Part shown: positions 39,896-47,971 of the stretch, one piece after another
Position numbering within the stretch: position 1 is the first letter of the stretch
Layout: every line of letters begins with the position of its first letter
Assembly: GCA_031253995.1 (NCBI GenBank)
Contig: JAIRVG010000102.1
Coordinates: 1 to 52,911, forward strand
Direction: 5' to 3'
Length of the DNA stretch: 52,911 nucleotides
From: Paucimonas sp.
GTDB taxonomy: Bacteria; Pseudomonadota; Gammaproteobacteria; Pseudomonadales; Pseudomonadaceae
Position numbers and translations under genes: made by a program
The notes under the pieces: generated by a model
The model's input: the letters and a program-made list of their open reading frames with translations, nothing else
Database searches by the model: none
What the model was told of the DNA's origin: nothing

Positions 39896-40654
39896 TCAGA
39901 CGGTTGGCTGCCTTTCAGGCCCGTTTTGCCTTATCGAGGCTGCACGAAATGCCAGGTCGGGGAGGGGCCTCGGGTTGGGGGAGATTGGGCGGGGGCTGTG
40001 CAAACTTGAGGGGGATGAGGGCGACGAGCCGATAGGGCTGTAAGTTGGCTGAGGGGTGGGGGGTGGGGACGATTCCCCATAACCTGGATTATCCATAGGT
40101 ATCGTTTCCACTTTGCCCGAGCTTGTTGTGTTTGCCCGGCGTCCTACCAGGCGGCTGCGTCCGTTCAACAGGCGGCCGACGGAGCGATACGGCCCGGGCA
40201 TGAAATATTTCAGTGCCGGGAGCGCTGCCAGCACTGCAGTCAAGGCGAGCAGCCCAGTCGCCGTCTTGACCAGCACGTCCTTGGCTTCGCCCTTCGGCAC
40301 TACGGTCGCAGCCACACCAACGGCTACCGTTGCCACGAACGTGGCGGCCGAGAGGCGGACCGGCAGCGATCTCCAGCTCCACAGGACCATGTGCCCTGTC
40401 GGGTCGACATGATTGACCGGATCGCCCAGGCAATACCCGTAGCTGTTCAATCCGCCCTTGCCGAACGGACTCAGGTTGTCGGAATTGTGGAAGAGCATCA
40501 GGGCCGGGTTGTAGGCCCGGTAGCTGCCGAGCATCTGGACCGCGTGGCGTTCCAGGTATTCGCCGTTGAAGCTCAGGCCGGCGCGTGGGCGGGGAGCAAC
40601 GTGCATGTCCGGGGCACTCCTGTTCCGCGGGATAGGGCGCTGGTGGTTCTCCAC
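39896..40654 (-). CDS. Short RHS-core protein 1 with hydrophobic, Pro/Ser-rich tail
   Basis: A 252-residue protein with the end of an RHS/YD-repeat core (about 26-88: LSFNGEYLERHAV, LGSYRAYNPALM, FGKGGLNSYGYC, DPVNHVDPTGH), then a unique C-terminal part. The tail has two hydrophobic segments (about 98-120 and 132-150), then a Pro/Ser-rich end (196-234). In large Rhs proteins the DPxGH boundary is where a variable, often toxic, C-terminal domain begins; here the core is very short and the tail looks membrane-active or structural. The start is uncertain: the only frame with the RHS core begins with GTG at 40654 and lacks a ribosome site, while ATG codons just upstream are in other frames. Its first 90 residues closely match the neighbouring copy. 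Confidence 0.65.
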   Translation of the reverse strand: MENHQRPIPRNRSAPDMHVAPRPRAGLSFNGEYLERHAVQMLGSYRAYNPALMLFHNSDNLSPFGKGGLNSYGYCLGDPVNHVDPTGHMVLWSWRSLPVRLSAATFVATVAVGVAATVVPKGEAKDVLVKTATGLLALTAVLAALPALKYFMPGPYRSVGRLLNGRSRLVGRRANTTSSGKVETIPMDNPGYGESSPPPTPQPTYSPIGSSPSSPSSLHSPRPISPNPRPLPDLAFRAASIRQNGPERQPTV

Positions 40655-40760
40655 CGGCGAGGTTCGTCCATGCTAGCAAGGGTCTGCTCATCCGACAGCT
40701 GGCAGAAATAACAGGTACCGGCCTCAGGGCACGATCCAGCCCCCGCCGATCCTGCGGCCG
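40391..40760. repeat. Tandem duplication copy A (RHS 5' end plus permease 3' remnant)
   Basis: Aligns without gaps to copy B at 41283-41652, 892 bases away. It covers the first about 88 codons of RHS protein 1, its upstream leader and a piece of the APC permease 3' end. Similarity fades into the variable RHS tail on one side and unrelated sequence on the other. Confidence 0.9.
40724..40760 (-). pseudogene. Remnant of the APC permease 3' end
   Basis: On the minus strand this encodes about a dozen residues ending GGGWIVP and a stop, nearly the same as the last residues of the intact permease (VGGWIVL, stop at 41616). It has no upstream coding part, so it is a by-product of the duplication that made two RHS genes. 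Confidence 0.8.
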
Positions 40761-40826
40761 GCCAGGTAGATTGCTGGTGGACAGGGCCTGGTCGCTGGCT
40801 TGTCAGCTAGCAGGCCTGTTCAGTCG

Positions 40827-41546
40827 TCAAACTCTGGTTTCCCTTATCGAATCCCGAACGCTTGAATGATTGCGTTGCATGGCGCGCTCGTAGGAGTTAC
40901 GACGGAGAGTCAGCTTGCGAAGCGCATCGTCATAGCTAGGAAGGTCAATATCTGGCGGCTCCTTTGTGACCTCCGCATAACTGGGAGGGGGACCGTCGGC
41001 CACTGATGGTTGCCGGGTCTGTAATCCGTACCGAGTACGCCAGGCTTCATGCTGTCTCCCCGCATCGCGTCTTTGTTGAACTCGGATATACCTGCCTCTG
41101 ACCAGAGCGAACGCTGCGGACGCGATGGCTGTGGTGAACAGCACTGCTGATGCCCCGTACAGTGCTTTCTTGGCAATTTCATTCGGCACTATGGACGAGA
41201 CCACGATGGGGACTGCGGCGGCTGACAAACTGAGGATGGTGATATTAAACGGATTCGATTTAGCCCAGGCCCAAAGGGCCAGATGCCCGGTAGGGTCGGC
41301 ATGATTCAGCGGGTCACCCAGGCAATACCCGTAGCCGTTCAAGCCACCCTTGCCGAATGGGCTCAGGCTGTCTGGGTTGTGGAAGCGCATCAGGGCCGGG
41401 TTGTAGGCCCGGTAGCTGCCGAGTATCTGCACCGCGTGGCGTTCCAGGTATTCGCCGTTGAAGCTCAGGCCGGCGCGTGGGCGGGGAGCAGCGTGCATGT
41501 CCGGGGCGCTCCTGTTCTGCGGGATAGGGCGCTGGTGGTCCTCCAC
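40827..41546 (-). CDS. Short RHS-core protein 2 with hydrophobic segment and PPxY-like tail
   Basis: A 239-residue paralogue of the downstream copy. Residues about 1-88 hold the same RHS-core end (NGEYLERHAV, FGKGGLNGYGYC, DPLNHADPTGH) and then the sequence diverges completely. The tail has two hydrophobic segments (about 100-120 and 127-149), an Arg-rich stretch and a C-terminus with PPSY (187-190) and LPSYDDAL (202-209). The tail DNA is lower in GC than the flanking genes. The start problem is the same as in copy 1 (GTG at 41546, no ribosome site). It lies 69 bases downstream of the permease gene. No dedicated immunity gene is obvious. Confidence 0.65.
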   Translation of the reverse strand: MEDHQRPIPQNRSAPDMHAAPRPRAGLSFNGEYLERHAVQILGSYRAYNPALMRFHNPDSLSPFGKGGLNGYGYCLGDPLNHADPTGHLALWAWAKSNPFNITILSLSAAAVPIVVSSIVPNEIAKKALYGASAVLFTTAIASAAFALVRGRYIRVQQRRDAGRQHEAWRTRYGLQTRQPSVADGPPPSYAEVTKEPPDIDLPSYDDALRKLTLRRNSYERAMQRNHSSVRDSIRETRV

Positions 41547-41652
41547 CGGCGAGGTTCGTCCATGCTAGCAAGGGTCTGCTCATCAGACAGCTGGCAGAAA
41601 TAACAGGTCCCGGCCTCAGAGCACGATCCAGCCCCCCACCAATCCCGCCAGC
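41283..41652. repeat. Tandem duplication copy B (RHS 5' end plus permease 3' end)
   Basis: The parental-looking copy, because here the permease 3' end is joined to the full permease gene. It aligns gap-free with 40391-40760 at a fixed spacing of 892 bases. Confidence 0.9.
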
Positions 41653-43121
41653 GCCACGATCGCTCCCAGCAGCACCACCGCGAACACTATCCGCTCCCTT
41701 GCGTTGAACGCCTTCACCCCTTGCTCGTGCCGTGCCTTGAGGTACAGCAACGTCCCGGGCGCATAGATCACCGCCGACAGGAGCAGGTACTTCAAGCCAC
41801 CGGCGAACACCATCAGCACTGCATAGGCCGTGGCCAGCAGCGCAATCGTCAGGTCCTTGCTGCGGCCGATGCCGTTCTCATAGGTCTCGCCGCTGCGGGC
41901 CAGTTTCACCCCGTAGGCCGCCACCAGCAGGTAGGGCACCAGGGTCAGCGAGCTGGTCAGCTCCAGCGCCAGGGTGAAGGCGGCTTCGGTGAAGAAGGTC
42001 AGGACCAGGAACAACTGCACCAGCAGCGTGGTCAGCCACAGCGCCGCACTGGGGACGCCATGGCTGTTCTGGCGGGTCAGCACCTGCGGCATCGCCTTGT
42101 CATGCGCCGCTGCATATAGCACCTCGCAGGCCAGCAGGGTCCAGGACAGGAAGGCGCCGAGCACCGAGACGATCAGCCCGATGCTGATGAAGATCGCCCC
42201 CCAGCGCCCGACGATCATCTCCAGCACCCCGGCCATGGACGGCTGGCGCAGCGCCGCCAGCTCCGGGCGCAGGAGCACGCCGTAGCTGAGCAGGGTGATC
42301 AGGATCAGCAGGCACAGCACGCCGACGAAACCCAGCACCGTGGCAATGCCGACATCCCCGGGATTGCGCGCATAGCGCGAATACACGCTGGCGCCCTCGA
42401 TACCGAGGAACACGAACACCGTCACCAGCATGGTGCTGCGTACCTGCTCGAACAACGACTGCTGCGGCAGCACCGCCAGCTCGGCGGCGGCATGCCCGAC
42501 CCGGCCGTAGTCGTCCAGGTGCGCCAGGTCCGGGTCCGGCGCGAGGGCCGTGAGGTTGCCCCAGAAATTCACGGCGAACAGCTCGCGGTCGAAAGCCACC
42601 GCCACCACGATGATGAACACCAGGATCGGGATCATCTTCGCCACCGTGGCGATGCTGTTGATCACCGCCGCCTCCTGCACGCCGCGCAGGACCAGGAAGT
42701 GGAAGCCCCAGAGCAGCAGGGAGGAAGCGACGATGGCGACCACCGTGTTGCCGTCGCCGAACACCGGGAAGAATGCGCCCAGGGTCGACTTGATCAGGAT
42801 GAAATAGGAGACGTTGCCGATGCAGGTCCCGGCCCAGAAGCCGAAGGCCGAGGCGAAGCCCAGGTAGTTGCCGAAGCCGGCGCTGGCGTAGGCGTAGATC
42901 CCCGAGTCGAGTTCCGGCTTGCGGCGCGCCAGGGTCTGGAAGACGAAGGCCAGCATGAGCATCCCGGAGCCGGCGATCAGCCAGGCAATGATCGCGCCGA
43001 AACCGCCGCTGGCGCGGCCGAAGGTGGCCGGCAGGGAGAAGATGCCGGCGCCGATCATCGAACCGACCACCAGCGCGGTCAGGGCGCCGACACTGAGTTT
43101 TGCATCGTTTGGCGTGCTCAC
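41616..43121 (-). CDS. APC-family amino acid antiporter (basic amino acid/polyamine type)
   Basis: Inner membrane transporter of about 501 residues with 12-14 hydrophobic helices. The start region LSVGALTALVVGSMIGAGIFSLP carries the substrate-binding GSMIGAGIF signature of APC transporters, and the helix-6 region EGASVYSRYARN matches the ArcD-like arginine:ornithine antiporter branch. The start is taken as GTG at 43121 because AAGGAT lies eight bases upstream; an ATG three codons earlier (43130) has no ribosome site. No arcABC genes are nearby, so the substrate is uncertain (arginine/ornithine, histidine or another basic compound). Confidence 0.88.
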   Translation of the reverse strand: MSTPNDAKLSVGALTALVVGSMIGAGIFSLPATFGRASGGFGAIIAWLIAGSGMLMLAFVFQTLARRKPELDSGIYAYASAGFGNYLGFASAFGFWAGTCIGNVSYFILIKSTLGAFFPVFGDGNTVVAIVASSLLLWGFHFLVLRGVQEAAVINSIATVAKMIPILVFIIVVAVAFDRELFAVNFWGNLTALAPDPDLAHLDDYGRVGHAAAELAVLPQQSLFEQVRSTMLVTVFVFLGIEGASVYSRYARNPGDVGIATVLGFVGVLCLLILITLLSYGVLLRPELAALRQPSMAGVLEMIVGRWGAIFISIGLIVSVLGAFLSWTLLACEVLYAAAHDKAMPQVLTRQNSHGVPSAALWLTTLLVQLFLVLTFFTEAAFTLALELTSSLTLVPYLLVAAYGVKLARSGETYENGIGRSKDLTIALLATAYAVLMVFAGGLKYLLLSAVIYAPGTLLYLKARHEQGVKAFNARERIVFAVVLLGAIVALAGLVGGWIVL

Positions 43122-43253
43122 GGCGACCATCCTTGGCGAGGGGGAGAGTCGATGAGTCAAGACGCCGGGGCGGGCTTGCGCAAGCTGGCGAGGGTGAGCC
43201 AGTACGCACATCCGTCATCGGTCATGGAAATTTTGCCATGGCCCTTCGCTTGC

Positions 43254-43273
43254 GAATGAGATAACTTCTCAAT
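43254..43273. promoter_or_regulatory. Fur-like palindrome upstream of the second sigma gene
   Basis: gaatgagataacttctcaat contains the inverted halves tgaga and tctca and resembles Fur boxes of iron-starvation sigma genes. It lies 27 bases before the GTG start at 43300. It is in the right place to repress the sigma-fecR pair, but the match is imperfect. Confidence 0.55.
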
Positions 43274-43299
43274 CCCATCCGTTCCAGAGCCCTGCCACC

Positions 43300-43806
43300 G
43301 TGGCCGATTCCAACAAGCTGATGCACGACATCTACAGCGAACACCATGCCTGGGTGTACAGCTGGCTGCGCAGGAAACTCGGCTGTGCGCACAACGCGGC
43401 GGACCTGGCCCAGGACACTTTCCTGCGGATTCTCTCGTCCCGTGACGCCTTGCTCCAGGCCAGCCAGTCCCGCGGCTACATCGCCACCACCGCGCGCAAC
43501 CTGCTGATCGACCGGGCTCGGCGCCAGCGTCTGGAAAAGGCCTACCTGGAAGAACTCGGCCTGCTCGCCCTGGAACATCCGGGCGCGCCCGGAGCCGAGC
43601 GCATCTGGGAAACCCTGGAGGCGCTGGAGCAGATCTGCCGCCTGCTCGACGGCCTGGCGGCCAGGCCGCGCCAGGCGTTTCTCCTGCATTACCTTGAGGG
43701 CCAGCCGCAGGCCGTGGTTGCCGAGCAACTGGGCATCAGCGTACGCATGGTGCAGAAGTACCTGGTGCAGGTGTTGCTGCACTGCCAGCAGGTCCGCGAG
43801 CCGTGA
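43300..43806 (+). CDS. ECF sigma factor, FecI-like (second system)
   Basis: Iron-starvation-type ECF sigma factor of 168 residues. Region 2 is YSEHHAWVYSWLRRKLGCAH through ADLAQDTFLRIL (about 12-45) with the -10-binding SRGYIATTARNLLIDRARRQ (about 57-76); region 4 is near 130-158 (GQPQAVVAEQLGISVRMVQKYL). The start is GTG at 43300. The stop overlaps the GTG of the FecR gene (GTGA). It should drive the ferrichrome-type receptor gene downstream. Confidence 0.9.
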   Translation: MADSNKLMHDIYSEHHAWVYSWLRRKLGCAHNAADLAQDTFLRILSSRDALLQASQSRGYIATTARNLLIDRARRQRLEKAYLEELGLLALEHPGAPGAERIWETLEALEQICRLLDGLAARPRQAFLLHYLEGQPQAVVAEQLGISVRMVQKYLVQVLLHCQQVREP

Positions 43807-44792
43807 GCGACGCCGACAACCTGGCCGAGCAGGCCGCCGAATGGCTGGTGCAGCTCAGCGCCGATGATCCTGCCGAGCGCGAGCGGGCCGAGCATGAATA
43901 CCAGGCATGGAAGGCGCTCAGTCCGGCCCACGCCGAGGCGGCGCGGGGCATGGAGCACATGCTGGAAAGCCTGCGCGGCATTCGCCAGCAACCGGCCAGC
44001 GAGCGCCGCCTGCACCAGTTGATCGAGGGCGAGGTGCGTTTCAGCCAGCGCAAGCGGCGCAACAAGCACCTCGGCGCAGCCCTGGGCATTGCGCTGGCCC
44101 TGCTGGTGCCGGGCTGGCTGGGCTGGCAGCACTACCCCAATGCCTTGCTCTTCGCCGATCTGGACACGGCGACCGGGCAGTGGCGCGAAACCCGCCTGGA
44201 AGATGGCAGCCGGCTGACCCTGGCCGGTGGCAGCGCGGTGGACCTGCACTTCACCGCGACCGGGCGCGAAGTGCGTCTGTTGCGTGGCGAGATCCGCGTG
44301 GAGGTCGCTGCCGATGCGCAGCGGCCGTTCGACGTGGTCACCGAGGATGGCAGCATTCGTGCGCTGGGTACGCGCTTCCTGGTCAGCAAGCAGGCCGCTG
44401 CCACCGATTTGAGCATGCTCGAATCCAAGGTGCTGGCCCGCGCCAGTCAGGGGGTGGCGGAGGCGGTGGTCATGGCGGGGCAGCAGGTGAGCATTCGTCG
44501 GGAGGGTATCGACGGTCTCCAAGGTATCGACGTGGCGACCACCGACCAGGCCTGGCAACAGCACCGCCTGCTGGCTCGCGGGCTGCCGCTGGCGCAGGTG
44601 CTGGAACAGCTGGAGCGACAGTATGTCGGGGTGCTCAGCTATGACCGTGAGTCGCTGGCGTCCATCCAGGTTTTCGCCTCGCTGCCGCTCGACGATCCGC
44701 AACGTGCGTTGCAGTTGCTGGAGGCCAGCCTGCCGATCGAAGTCACCCGCCTGACGCCGTGGCTGACTCGGGTCACGGTCAAGGTGCACTGA
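43803..44792 (+). CDS. FecR-family anti-sigma / sigma regulator (second system)
   Basis: A 329-residue inner membrane regulator. The DUF4880 domain covers about 6-50 (EQAAEWLVQLSADDP, EYQAWKALSPAHAEAA), a membrane helix lies at about 88-107, and the periplasmic FecR domain at about 130-230 (RLEDGSRLTLAGGSAVDLHF, VRLLRGEIRVEV). It passes the ligand signal from the STN domain of the downstream receptor to the coupled sigma factor. Its GTG start overlaps the sigma stop. A 219-base gap separates it from the receptor, enough for a sigma-dependent promoter. Confidence 0.9.
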   Translation: MSDADNLAEQAAEWLVQLSADDPAERERAEHEYQAWKALSPAHAEAARGMEHMLESLRGIRQQPASERRLHQLIEGEVRFSQRKRRNKHLGAALGIALALLVPGWLGWQHYPNALLFADLDTATGQWRETRLEDGSRLTLAGGSAVDLHFTATGREVRLLRGEIRVEVAADAQRPFDVVTEDGSIRALGTRFLVSKQAAATDLSMLESKVLARASQGVAEAVVMAGQQVSIRREGIDGLQGIDVATTDQAWQQHRLLARGLPLAQVLEQLERQYVGVLSYDRESLASIQVFASLPLDDPQRALQLLEASLPIEVTRLTPWLTRVTVKVH

Positions 44793-45011
44793 CAGGGGGA
44801 GGCGCGTCAGGGCTGCCAGGTGCTCGCCTCAAGATGTGCACCTGTCAGCCCCGACGCATTTCCATGCCAGGCATTCGGATCTATCTAGACACCATCCCCA
44901 TCCCCATCACCAGCCCAATCATTCAAAAAACACCCCCTCGCGGTTCGCCTTTTTCCCGATGGTCCGTTGAGGTTCATGAGAATGAATTTCAACACTGGGA
45001 GACGCTTCACC

Positions 45012-47453
45012 ATGCCGCAACCACGTATCCGCCTCCGGATCAAACCGCTGCTTCTGGCTGTCCAGCTGGCCTGCGCGCTGCCCCTGGGCATCAGCGGCCA
45101 GGCCCACGCCGACACCCCGACGGCGCAGTACGACATCGCCGCCGGTGCGCTGGGCGATGTGCTGAGCCGGTTCGCCGCCCAGGCCGGCATCGACCTGGCC
45201 GTGGATGGCCGTCTGGTCGCTGGCCTGCGCAGTAACGGCCTGCACGGCAGCTTCGCGGCGGAGCAGGGCTTGCAGCATCTGCTCGCCGGTAGCGGCTACA
45301 CCTTCGCCCGCACCGCCGCCGGCTACGTGCTGGTGCCGCAACCGGAGCAGGGTGCGCTGCAGCTGGAGGCCACCAGCATCACCGGCCTGAGTGCCTCGCA
45401 GAACCCCAAGGGCCCGGTCGATGGCTACTTGGCGACCCGCGCCAGCAGCGCCACCAAGACCGACACCCCGTTGCTGGAAACCACCCAGAGCATCTCGGTG
45501 ATCACCCGCGACCGCATGGCCACCCAGGGCGTGCAGACCGTCAGCGAAAGCCTCGGCTACACCGCTGGCGTACACGCCAACGTCGCCGGCAACAACCCCA
45601 CCGACAACACCATCATGGTCCGCGGCTTTCAGCAGTTGAACACCAACGCCTACACCGACGGCCTGCGCAACAACCAGATCGGTTACTACGCCCCGGAGCC
45701 CTATGGCATGGAGCGTATCGAAGTGCTCAAGGGCCCGGCCTCGGTGCTCTACGGCCAGGGGTCGCCCGGTGGCACCGTGAACTTCGTGTCCAAGCGCCCG
45801 ACCTTCGCTGCCCATCGCGAGGTCGGCGTGTCCACCGGCAGCAATGACCGGCTGCAGGCCTACACCGATGTCGGTGACGTGCTGGACGAGCAGAAGACCC
45901 TGGCCTGGCGCTTCGTCGGCCTGGGCCGTGACGCAAACAACAGCATCGACGGGATCAAGGACGACCGCGTCTACATCGCCCCGAGCCTGACCTGGGCGCC
46001 GGACGAGGACACCTCGCTGACACTGCTGGCGTCCTACCAGCGCAACAAGAACCTGTTCACCAGCAACCTGCCGTACTCGCTGTTCGACGGCTCCAACCCC
46101 AACGGCCGGGTACCGCGCCACCGTTCGCTCAACGAGCCCGGCTTCGATGGGGAAAAGTCCGAGCAGACCAGCCTCGGCTATGAATTCAGCCACCGTCTCG
46201 ACGACCATTGGACCCTGCGCCAGAACGCCCGCTACACCCATTTCACCGGCTACGAGGACCAGCTGTTCCGCAACAGCGGGGTGATCGCCAGCACCACCAT
46301 CAACCGCTACTACCAGCTGCGCGACTACGGCAACGACAACTTCGCCCTCGACAACCAGCTGCTCGGTACCTTCGATACCGGTCCACTCAGCCACACCCTG
46401 CTGGCTGGTGTCGATTACCAGCACAGCCGGCGCAGCAACGCGGTGCAGACCGGCAATGCCCCGGCGATCAACATCTACGCACCGGACCGCAGCGCGGTGA
46501 TCGACACCTCGCGCTACACCAGCCTGATGGACGTGGCGGAAAAGTCCCGGCAACTGGGCGTCTACCTGCAGGACCAGATCAAGCTCGACCGCTGGGTCCT
46601 GTCCCTTGGCGGGCGCTACGACTGGGCCAGCCAGGACACCGACACCCGCAACTTCATTGCCGCCAGCGGCCTGACCACGGTCAATCCGCAGCGGGTCGAT
46701 GCCGAGGACTTCACCGGCCGGGTTGGTCTGGGCTACCTGTTCGACAGCGGCCTGTTCCCCTATGCCAGCTACACCGAATCCTTCGTGCCCACCGCCGGTA
46801 CGGATCGCAGCGGCGCGGCGTTCGAGCCTGAGACCGCGAAGCAGTATGAGGTCGGGGTGAAGTACCAGCCCACCGGCTCGGACAACTACGTGACCATCTC
46901 TGCCTTCGACCTGCGCCGGCAGAACGTGCTGACCACCGACGTCTCGGCCCCGAGCTACAGCGTGCAGGAAGGCGAGGTGACCTCCCGCGGCCTGGAATTG
47001 GAAGGCGTGCTCAAGCCGGTGACGGGGCTCAACGTGATTGCCTCCTGGACGCTGAACAAGGTCGAGGTGAGCAAGGACAACCCCAACACTGCGGGCATCA
47101 GCAACCAGGGCAAGACCCCGGTGCGTACCCCCGAGCACCTGGCCTCGCTCTGGTCCGACTACACCGTGCAGGGCGGCCTGCTCGCCGGGCTCGGCTTCGG
47201 CGCGGGTGTGCGCTACACCGGCTCGACCTACGGCGACGCACAGAACACCTTCAAGGTGCCGGACTACACGGTGGTGGATGCGATGGTCAGCTACGACTTC
47301 GGCAAGGCCGATCCGCAACTGGAGGGGTTGAAGGCGCAGGTGAATGTGAAGAACCTGACGGACAAGTACTACGTGGCGGGGTGCTTTGCTACGGTCGGGT
47401 GTCTGCTAGGGGCGGAGCGGACGGTAACAGCGGATCTGACTTACCGGTGGTGA
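45012..47453 (+). CDS. TonB-dependent ferrichrome-type receptor with STN domain (FiuA/FhuA-like)
   Basis: Outer membrane siderophore receptor of 813 residues. Signal peptide to about residue 33 (GQAHAD), STN signalling domain at about 40-108, plug (ETTQSISVITRDRM near 156, IMVRGFQQ near 198, VLKGPASVLYGQGSPGG near 237) and barrel. The end carries the paired Cys motif YVAGCFATVGCLLGAERT followed by LTYRW, typical of the FhuA/FiuA hydroxamate group. The ATG at 45012 is preferred (GGGAG ten bases upstream); in-frame ATG codons at 44967 and 44982 would lengthen the leader. Operon order with sigma and fecR supports surface signalling. Ferrichrome or a related hydroxamate is the probable ligand. 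Confidence 0.92.
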   Translation: MPQPRIRLRIKPLLLAVQLACALPLGISGQAHADTPTAQYDIAAGALGDVLSRFAAQAGIDLAVDGRLVAGLRSNGLHGSFAAEQGLQHLLAGSGYTFARTAAGYVLVPQPEQGALQLEATSITGLSASQNPKGPVDGYLATRASSATKTDTPLLETTQSISVITRDRMATQGVQTVSESLGYTAGVHANVAGNNPTDNTIMVRGFQQLNTNAYTDGLRNNQIGYYAPEPYGMERIEVLKGPASVLYGQGSPGGTVNFVSKRPTFAAHREVGVSTGSNDRLQAYTDVGDVLDEQKTLAWRFVGLGRDANNSIDGIKDDRVYIAPSLTWAPDEDTSLTLLASYQRNKNLFTSNLPYSLFDGSNPNGRVPRHRSLNEPGFDGEKSEQTSLGYEFSHRLDDHWTLRQNARYTHFTGYEDQLFRNSGVIASTTINRYYQLRDYGNDNFALDNQLLGTFDTGPLSHTLLAGVDYQHSRRSNAVQTGNAPAINIYAPDRSAVIDTSRYTSLMDVAEKSRQLGVYLQDQIKLDRWVLSLGGRYDWASQDTDTRNFIAASGLTTVNPQRVDAEDFTGRVGLGYLFDSGLFPYASYTESFVPTAGTDRSGAAFEPETAKQYEVGVKYQPTGSDNYVTISAFDLRRQNVLTTDVSAPSYSVQEGEVTSRGLELEGVLKPVTGLNVIASWTLNKVEVSKDNPNTAGISNQGKTPVRTPEHLASLWSDYTVQGGLLAGLGFGAGVRYTGSTYGDAQNTFKVPDYTVVDAMVSYDFGKADPQLEGLKAQVNVKNLTDKYYVAGCFATVGCLLGAERTVTADLTYRW

Positions 47454-47475
47454 GGCTGGCTCATTGAGCGGAAAA

Positions 47476-47517
47476 GACCACAAGGCACACTACAGTTTTG
47501 CAGCCTGCCTTGTGGTC
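47476..47517. terminator. Two-way terminator between receptor and type VI cassette
   Basis: Arms gaccacaaggca (47476-47487) and tgccttgtggtc (47506-47517) are perfect 12-bp complements. On the minus strand the stem is followed by ttttcc, on the plus strand by gttcct. It lies between the convergent ends of the receptor gene and the DUF6201-like gene. Confidence 0.75.
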
Positions 47518-47539
47518 GTTCCTAAGTTTAGAACCTGTA

Positions 47540-47971
47540 CTACTCAGTATCTCGTCCCTCGGGTTGATCCCCTATGCAATCCGAGGAATTCGCGCCTAGA
47601 TAAATCATGCCAGCATAAACCCGCCCGGACCCGCCGCCCCATGTCAGGTGCCCACTTGCGTAGGCAAGATCGTAGATATCGCTTTCGCCGATGAGCTGCC
47701 CGGTTCGATTATCGTAAAGACGGTAGAAGCCTGGACGCTCCCACTCTGGAAACCAGTACGGCTCGACGTCGCCGTTGGGATCGGGCTCTCTATGGAAAAT
47801 GTCCGGAAGTATCCAGAAAGGTTTGAAACTTTCCACACGATAACAACCGTTAGGGCTGATTGTCGGCAAGGCGAGAGGCCTGGCAAGGCCTTTCTCCCAC
47901 CATCCGGATATCAAATAGAGCGAGACTGTAGTCATGGCGACGACTACAAGTAGCTGAGAGCGCCTCTTCAC
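47540..47971 (-). CDS. DUF6201-like membrane-anchored protein, putative immunity protein
   Basis: A 143-residue protein with an N-terminal membrane helix (about 5-22) and a periplasm-facing domain. Conserved-looking segments are LPTISPNGCYRVESFKPFW (about 34-52), WERPGFYRLYDNRTGQLIGE (about 79-98) and the C-terminal GMIYLGANSSDCIGD. These match my memory of the DUF6201 family. The start is the GTG at 47971, which overlaps the stop of the DUF6402 gene (GTGA); reading farther upstream enters that gene. In a PAAR-led cassette the last small membrane protein is the natural candidate for self-protection. GC content is clearly lower than in neighbouring genes. Confidence 0.72.
   Translation of the reverse strand: MKRRSQLLVVVAMTTVSLYLISGWWEKGLARPLALPTISPNGCYRVESFKPFWILPDIFHREPDPNGDVEPYWFPEWERPGFYRLYDNRTGQLIGESDIYDLAYASGHLTWGGGSGRVYAGMIYLGANSSDCIGDQPEGRDTE

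Noticed and set aside
40391..41652. Insertion sequence or integron around the RHS genes
   Set aside because: No transposase or integrase frame, no terminal inverted repeats and no attC structure. A simple 892-bp-period tandem duplication explains the repeats.
44919..47318. 799-codon minus-strand frame opposite the ferrichrome-type receptor
   Set aside because: Low-complexity Val/Gly/Ala/Gln translation with no signal or domain; the plus strand encodes a complete receptor with STN, plug and barrel motifs.
47464..47694. Possible 76-codon plus-strand gene after the receptor
   Set aside because: It begins within a terminator hairpin, overlaps the DUF6201-like gene antisense and has no ribosome site or motif.
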